Assembly: GCF_000002595.2 (NCBI RefSeq)
Contig: NC_057015.1
Coordinates: forward strand, 4,371,955 to 4,435,954
DNA from: Chlamydomonas reinhardtii
Lineage: Eukaryota > Chlorophyta > Chlorophyceae > Chlamydomonadales > Chlamydomonadaceae
Direction: 5' to 3'
DNA: 64,000 nucleotides
Position numbers and translations under genes: made by a program. The notes under the pieces were generated by a model that was given only the letters and a program-made list of their open reading frames with translations, was not told the origin of the DNA and made no database searches. Below are positions 58,881 to 64,000 of the stretch, in pieces; position 1 is the first letter of the stretch, and every line of letters begins with the position of its first letter.

Positions 58881-61800
58881 TCACTTCTTCCCGGCCGCCT
58901 TGGCGCCGCCCCGACCTCCGCCGCGCCCACCCGCCGGCTTTGCCGCGGCGCCCGCTTTCCCGCGGCCTCCACCACCGCCCGCCGTCCCGCCCTTTTTCCC
59001 TTTGCCAGCCTTGCCGTCGTCCTGCAGGTGCACCTCCAGCCCGCCCTTGGCCAGCCGCCGCGCTAGGGTGCGTGCGTCCACGTCGTCGTCGTCCTCTTCC
59101 TCCTCCTCCCCGCCCTCGCCCGACTCCTGCTTGACAGCGGGCTTCGCCTCCTGCACACAGCCACATCAGAGCAGCGAGCAGCCATGAGCAATCAACAAAT
59201 AAGCGCACTCCAGGCAGGAGATCCGCGGGCGCGGGGTGCGGCAGGTGCAACAGCACAGCAGGCGTTGCAAGCACGCCGCGGGCACAGGAGATGCAGGGTA
59301 GGCTCCTTGCAGCCCCCGACCGCGCGCGGGCTACAGCGCATACGCGACAAAAGGGACTAAGTTTCGCGCTGCTTAGCACGCACCTCCTCGCCGCCCTCGC
59401 CACCCTCGCCGCCCTCCTCCTCGTCCTCCTCCTCCGCAGCCGCCTTGCGGCCGCCCTTGGCCTTGCCCTTGCCGCGCCCCAGCTTCACCTCCTCCACCTG
59501 CGCATTGCAGCGCGCCGCCGGCGCCGTGGAGTTGAGCGTCCTGCAGGGGAAGAAGGCAAGGCGGCGGCGGGACAGGGGCCGAGCGGCGGCAGAAAAGCGT
59601 CACGGCATGCACGACATAAGGCTTGCGAACGGGCAGCCGACAGCCGAGCACAGCTGGCGGATCAGACCACCGCCCTTATCAGCTTGTATCGCCTAACCCC
59701 CGGCTTGCCCCCACATCCCCTGCACGCTGCCGCGACGCGCCGCGCCGCGCACCGTGTGAATGCGGCCTTGACCTTGGGCGGCACGTCCTTGAACAGATCC
59801 GCCGCCCAGGGCGCCTTGCTCTTGAAGGAGGTCACGTCCAGGATGTAGTCGAACTGCTCCCTGCGCTCAGGGGTGGGGTGGGGGTGGGTGGGCGGGCTCC
59901 CGGGACGGTGGGGCCAGGACACTCCGCACCACATGCTGGCGATGCAAGCTATAAACACATACCGGTACACGCTCGAGCTCGCTGTCCCAAGAGTGTCCTC
60001 CCGGGTGCTCTTACATTCCCGGCGCCATGCCAAGATGCCCTGGCGTTACAGCAGAAGCCGCAAAAAAACCACATTTGACCCCCCTGTGCCCCGGGCCCAT
60101 TTGGGTTTGGAGCGACGAGCCGCCCACCCCACCCCTCACGTCTGCAAACCCCCCTCCCCCCACAGCACCCGACCCACTTGTCTATGCAGTACTCGTGCAT
60201 CTCCGCCACCACCCTCGGCACCGCCGCCTCCTGCTGCTGCTGGAGCGGCCGCGCCAGCAGGTGCCTCAGCGCCGAGGCGTACTCCAACCGCACGCCGCTG
60301 CGCCCCGCCGCCACCAGCCCCGAGGCCGTCATGCTGGTGGACAGCTCGCCCAGCAGCCGCCGCTGCTTGCCGCTGGTGGAGTTGTTGCCGAACCAGGCGG
60401 AGAAGCTGCGGCAGGCGAGGTTGAGGCGGGGAGGAGAGGAGGGTGAGGAGGGGCGGGGTGAGAGAGGCTGACGGAGGGCAATGGGCCGTTGCGAGGCCCC
60501 GCGCAGGACCCGGCACTGGTGCCGGGGGAAGGCACAGGTGCGAGTGCGCAGGTGCGTCAGAGCAGCCGCGGCTGCAGCCGCACCACCACAGAGTGCGCAC
60601 ACATGCAACAGGGCGGCGCGTCCACTCACCGCGGGAAGTTCATCTCTCCCGGGAACAGCCCAAACACTTCGCGGCCGCCGCGCATGTAGGCGCAGGGCAG
60701 CACGCAGCCCACCACGGCCATGGCGGGCATGAGGCCCCAGTTCTGGTGGCGGCGGATGCTGGTGTTGAGCACGTCGCCGGCGGAGAAGGCGTCGGCGGCC
60801 TTGGCCAGCGCGCGCAGGCGGGAGGCGGCGTCCGCTGCGGGCGGGAAGGAATTAGGAGAGTGAGTATGTACATGGGGAGCGGTGGCGCCACACCCGGAAC
60901 AGCGCGCACGGGATCACCGCCACCGGGAAGCGAATGCCCAGCCCGCGGCGTTCACTCGCCCCTCCGGTCCTGCCACATGCGCATCCCGCTGTGCCCTTGC
61001 TCTGCCGTGTCCGTACACCGAACACGGGTGCCGCTTTTCGGTTCCGTTCACTCCATTCGGCTGCCTGATTGCCCTTGCTAGTGACCCGCCGCCTTCAAAT
61101 ACGCCGCCACACGCACTTGTGATGGCGGGCTTGTGGTTGACGTAGTTCTCCTGCAGCAGCAGCGGCACCAGGTCGCTGTCCGCGAACACCAGCTCCAGCC
61201 GGTCGCCCAGCGACAGCTGGCCGCTGGACGGCTCCAGCAGCTGCCGGCTGCACTCGAAGGGCGAGCGGTCCATGTCCTTGCTGGAGCCCAGGCGGCCGCT
61301 CCTCACCTGCGGACGGGGTGGGCAGGGGTGGGCAGGGGTGGGCAGGGGTGGGCGGGGGTTCCATGCATACGGCTTTGCGTGGCGGCGGTGATGGACGGGC
61401 GCAGTGATGGACGGGCAGAAAATGCCAGGGTCGCTCCTCCCCCCTTCGCTCGCTCGCTCGCTCCTTCCATCCCTCCCCAACCCCTCCACCCCCTCCACTT
61501 ACGTCGTCGAAGCTGACCGCCACACTGCGCAGGCGCACCATCTGCAGCTGCCCCAGGATGAGGCGCAGGTCGCCGCCCGCGCCCGTCACAAGTGCATCCA
61601 TGGTGGCCTGCGTGGGTGATTGAGGGGTATCAAAAGCACCCAGGGTCGATGGAATGCCAGAGCGGGCGGCCACAGGCGCGTACACCAGTTCCTCTGGGTG
61701 CTGGATGCGGTGCGCTGATTGGAAGCATCCCGCACGTCTCCGCAGGACAGGTGGCGAAGTCCTGAGGCAACACAGCCACGAACCCGCACGCTGGGCCCCC

Positions 61801-63903
61801 ACTTTCAACATCACACCCACGCGCACGCACACGCCTCGCTCTTTTCCCTTCTCGACACGCACACTCACACACGCACACACTCCTACCTGGTTGATGGCCA
61901 GGCCCTCCTTGGCCGCGATCTCGCTCATGCGCTTGGAGATCTGCAGCACCGTGGGCTTGCGGAACTCCAGCTCCAGGCAGTGGTTGCGCAGGCTCTTGAG
62001 CTTCTGGTTGTACTTGTCGTTGCAGATGCAGATGATGGGGATCTTGCTGCGCTTGATGGTGTCGATCAGGTCCTGGACGCCGCCGCGGTCGCCGCCTGCA
62101 TTGGCAAGGGTGTGTGTGGAGGGGTGGGGGAAGAGAGGGAGCCATGGGCACCAACATTATCCAGCAGCGCCCAAGCCCCGCAGGGCAAGAGCTGAACCTA
62201 CAGCACCTCCCAAACCATACGGTACTCAGCATCCCACGCATCCCACTATCACCACCCACCACCCGGTTTCATTTGGGAATCGTACAACCACCCACCCGAC
62301 ATGCCGTCCACCTCGTCCATGATCAGAAGCTGCCGCCGCGGCGCCGTGCTGCCCAAGCCGCCTCCGCAGCCGCCTCCGAACAGCCCGGGCGGCAGTGTGG
62401 TGCTGGTGACCATCTCCTTGATGATGTTGGACTGCTTGCCGGCGATGCCCTCGCTGGTCTTGCCGGCCTTGTTGCGCGTGTCGCTGGCGTTCATTTCCAC
62501 CACCTCGAAGCTGACCAAGTGGGAGAGGAGGCAGCAAACGCCATGCACGCGACAGCACCGTGTAAATGTGCAAGTAGCAAGCAGCTGACCCGAAATAGTA
62601 ATATCTCCACCAGGCCGCCCGCCCACTCCGCACACACTTGCCCCGCCCCCGCCCCCTCCCGCCCAGCCCCTCGCCCAGCGCTCACCCCGCCTCCCGCGCC
62701 ATGATGTGTGCGGCGCTGGTCTTGCCGATGCCGGGCGGGCCGCTCAGCAGCGCCGCCTTCTTGGACAGGTCCTTAGGCTTGCTGCCGCCGCCCTTGGCCG
62801 TGGGGGCGGCGCCGCCGCGGAGGTGAACCTGCAGCAGTGCGGGAGGGTGCAACAATCATACCAGACACATGCGGGTACACCGCCACCAACCCAACCCCTT
62901 CGTTATTGCCTAGAAGTCCTGCCTACACCCCCGGCCCTGTCCCCTTCCCCTTCTCCCAACAAACCCCCTTGCCCCCATCCCACCCCGGATGGCAGTCCTG
63001 CGCGCTGGCGCCAACGGTATGTCCATGCTGTTCCTAACGGATGTCGGCATATATGCTTGTAGTACAATAAATTATTCCGTCCATGCACGGTCAGAACCCC
63101 CATCACACACAGACACTTCGCCTTTGCCGCACCTGCTCCCAATTCATCAGCCATGACTTGAGGTTGTCGACCAGTGTGTTGTTGCCCACCAGCTCTGCGC
63201 TGTTGCGCGGCTTGTACTTGTCCACCCACAGCTGGTACTGGCCGGCGTCCCCGGCGGCGGCAGGCTGCCGAGTGACGCCGGCTGGCCGGGCGGAGGAGGG
63301 GCCGGCAGCTGCGCCGGCGCCGGGCCGCTGCGCGGCGGCAGGCTGGCTGGCCGGTTGCTGAGACGGAGGCTGTGAGGCGGGCTGCGAGGCGGGCGCGGCA
63401 GCGGCGGGTGCGGATGCGGGCGGTGCTGCGGCGTTTTCTGCCGGGATGAAAGGCTCGGAGGCGCGGATGAGTGAGAACAGGCCGTCCTCGTCAATGACCT
63501 TGGTGCCGTGCTCGCGGGCCTGTAGGGCAGATCAGGAGGTTGTGCGCGGCATGAACACCCGTCCAGTCAGCGGCGTGTCGCTAGCCGTTTACTGGGATTG
63601 GACCCGCCCCACCCCCGGACGACAGACGCTTACTACTTCATTCCTCTACCTTTCGAAAACGGAACGAAGCCCTGCGCAGCCCCTCACGCAGTCCCTCGCG
63701 CAGCCCCCTACCTTCCGGTACTTGCTCCTGCCCGTGTGGTGTCCCACCACCAGGAAGCTCGTCTTGCCCGACACCGCCCCCGTGACGCGGCCGCCGTGGC
63801 GCTTGATGTAGTCGGTGGCTTCCTCGCGGCCCAGGCTGTCCAGCACGCCGCTGATCACAAAGGTCTTGCCGGTCAGGCAGTCAGGGTGGCCGCGCGGCGC
63901 CTC
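58881..63903 (-). CDS. RFC1: Replication factor C large subunit RFC1 (N-terminus outside window)
   Basis: RFC1 is the large subunit of the AAA+ clamp loader that places PCNA on primed DNA. Twelve exons are visible: 63903-63712, 63519-63133, 62828-62686, 62510-62296, 62095-61887, 61607-61503, 61306-61117, 60834-60630, 60405-60178, 59860-59753, 59540-59384 and 59150-58881, giving 802 residues. The first exon carries a BRCT domain (LTGKTFVISGVLDSLGREEA). A Gln/Ala/Pro-rich linker leads to WVDKYKPRNSAELVGNN, Walker A SGPPGIGKTSAA, FEVVEMNASDTRNK, Walker B LLIMDEVDGMS and sensor 1 ICNDKYNQKLKSL. The collar domain has FSAWFGNNSTSGKQRRLL and REQFDYILDV-like sequence. The tail is acidic, then Gly/Lys/Arg-rich (GGRGGGRGGAKAAGKK). 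At 63904 an acceptor shows that upstream exons lie off the window. Confidence 0.96.
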
Positions 63904-64000
63904 CTGCGGTGAGAACAAGGTTGAGGGCGGTGCAGGGCGCGGGTGACGGTGGGGGTGCAGGGCTCGGGGGACGGTGGGGGTGCAGGGCGCAGGTGGGGGT
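63904..64000 (-). other. RFC1 intron running off the right edge
   Basis: Minus-strand intron sequence before the first visible RFC1 exon. It contains a short GGGGGTGCAGGGC(T/G)C tandem repeat at 63948-63990. Confidence 0.6.

Overview
The window reads as nuclear DNA of a volvocine green alga, Chlamydomonas reinhardtii or a close relative. It is GC-rich. Genes are split by many short introns with GTG(C/A/G)G donors and GCAG acceptors, TGTAA polyadenylation signals follow several genes, and coding tracts are rich in Ala, Gly and Gln. Two products settle the lineage: the flagellar dynein intermediate chain IC138 and a peptidyl-serine alpha-galactosyltransferase for Hyp-rich glycoproteins. Exon boundaries below were read by hand from splice signals, codon phase and family similarity. 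No RNA genes, CRISPR arrays or organellar DNA were recognised.

Layout, left half: mitochondrial P5C dehydrogenase ALDH12 (minus, leaves the left edge) is divergent from mitochondrial ribosomal protein uL4m (plus). Then come peptidyl-serine galactosyltransferase SGT1 (minus) and, just upstream, a truncated and frameshifted tandem copy of it. These are followed by cytosolic ribosomal protein P0 (plus), transportin-1 (plus, 15 exons), plastid ribosomal protein bS6c (minus) and a divergent Tubby-family protein (plus).

Middle, about 25.1-37.3 kb: this is the accessory part. It holds a broken plus-strand ORF remnant facing a broken retroelement fossil (Gag-like and reverse-transcriptase pieces, minus), an unrecognised minus-strand gene fragment, and a degraded Fanzor (eukaryotic TnpB-like RNA-guided nuclease) remnant. 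Minisatellites and the small gene MED31 follow.

Right half: a BTB/POZ protein with one frame break, flanked by two copies of a ~180-bp dispersed repeat; IC138 (minus, 1057 residues); a small plastid-targeted protein with weak bL21 likeness; a possibly mitochondrial protein of unknown function (413 residues) divergent from a 390-residue plus-strand protein with a C-terminal Cys motif; a DOF transcription factor (minus); and the C-terminal 802 residues of RFC1 (minus, leaves the right edge).

Most genes are housekeeping and functionally independent. Three short divergent spacers (2248-2653, 22594-22887, 50262-50563) probably act as two-way promoters. The observations most worth a second look are the Fanzor remnant, the SGT1 duplication, the SPPP tract inside SGT1 and the repeat pair around the BTB gene.
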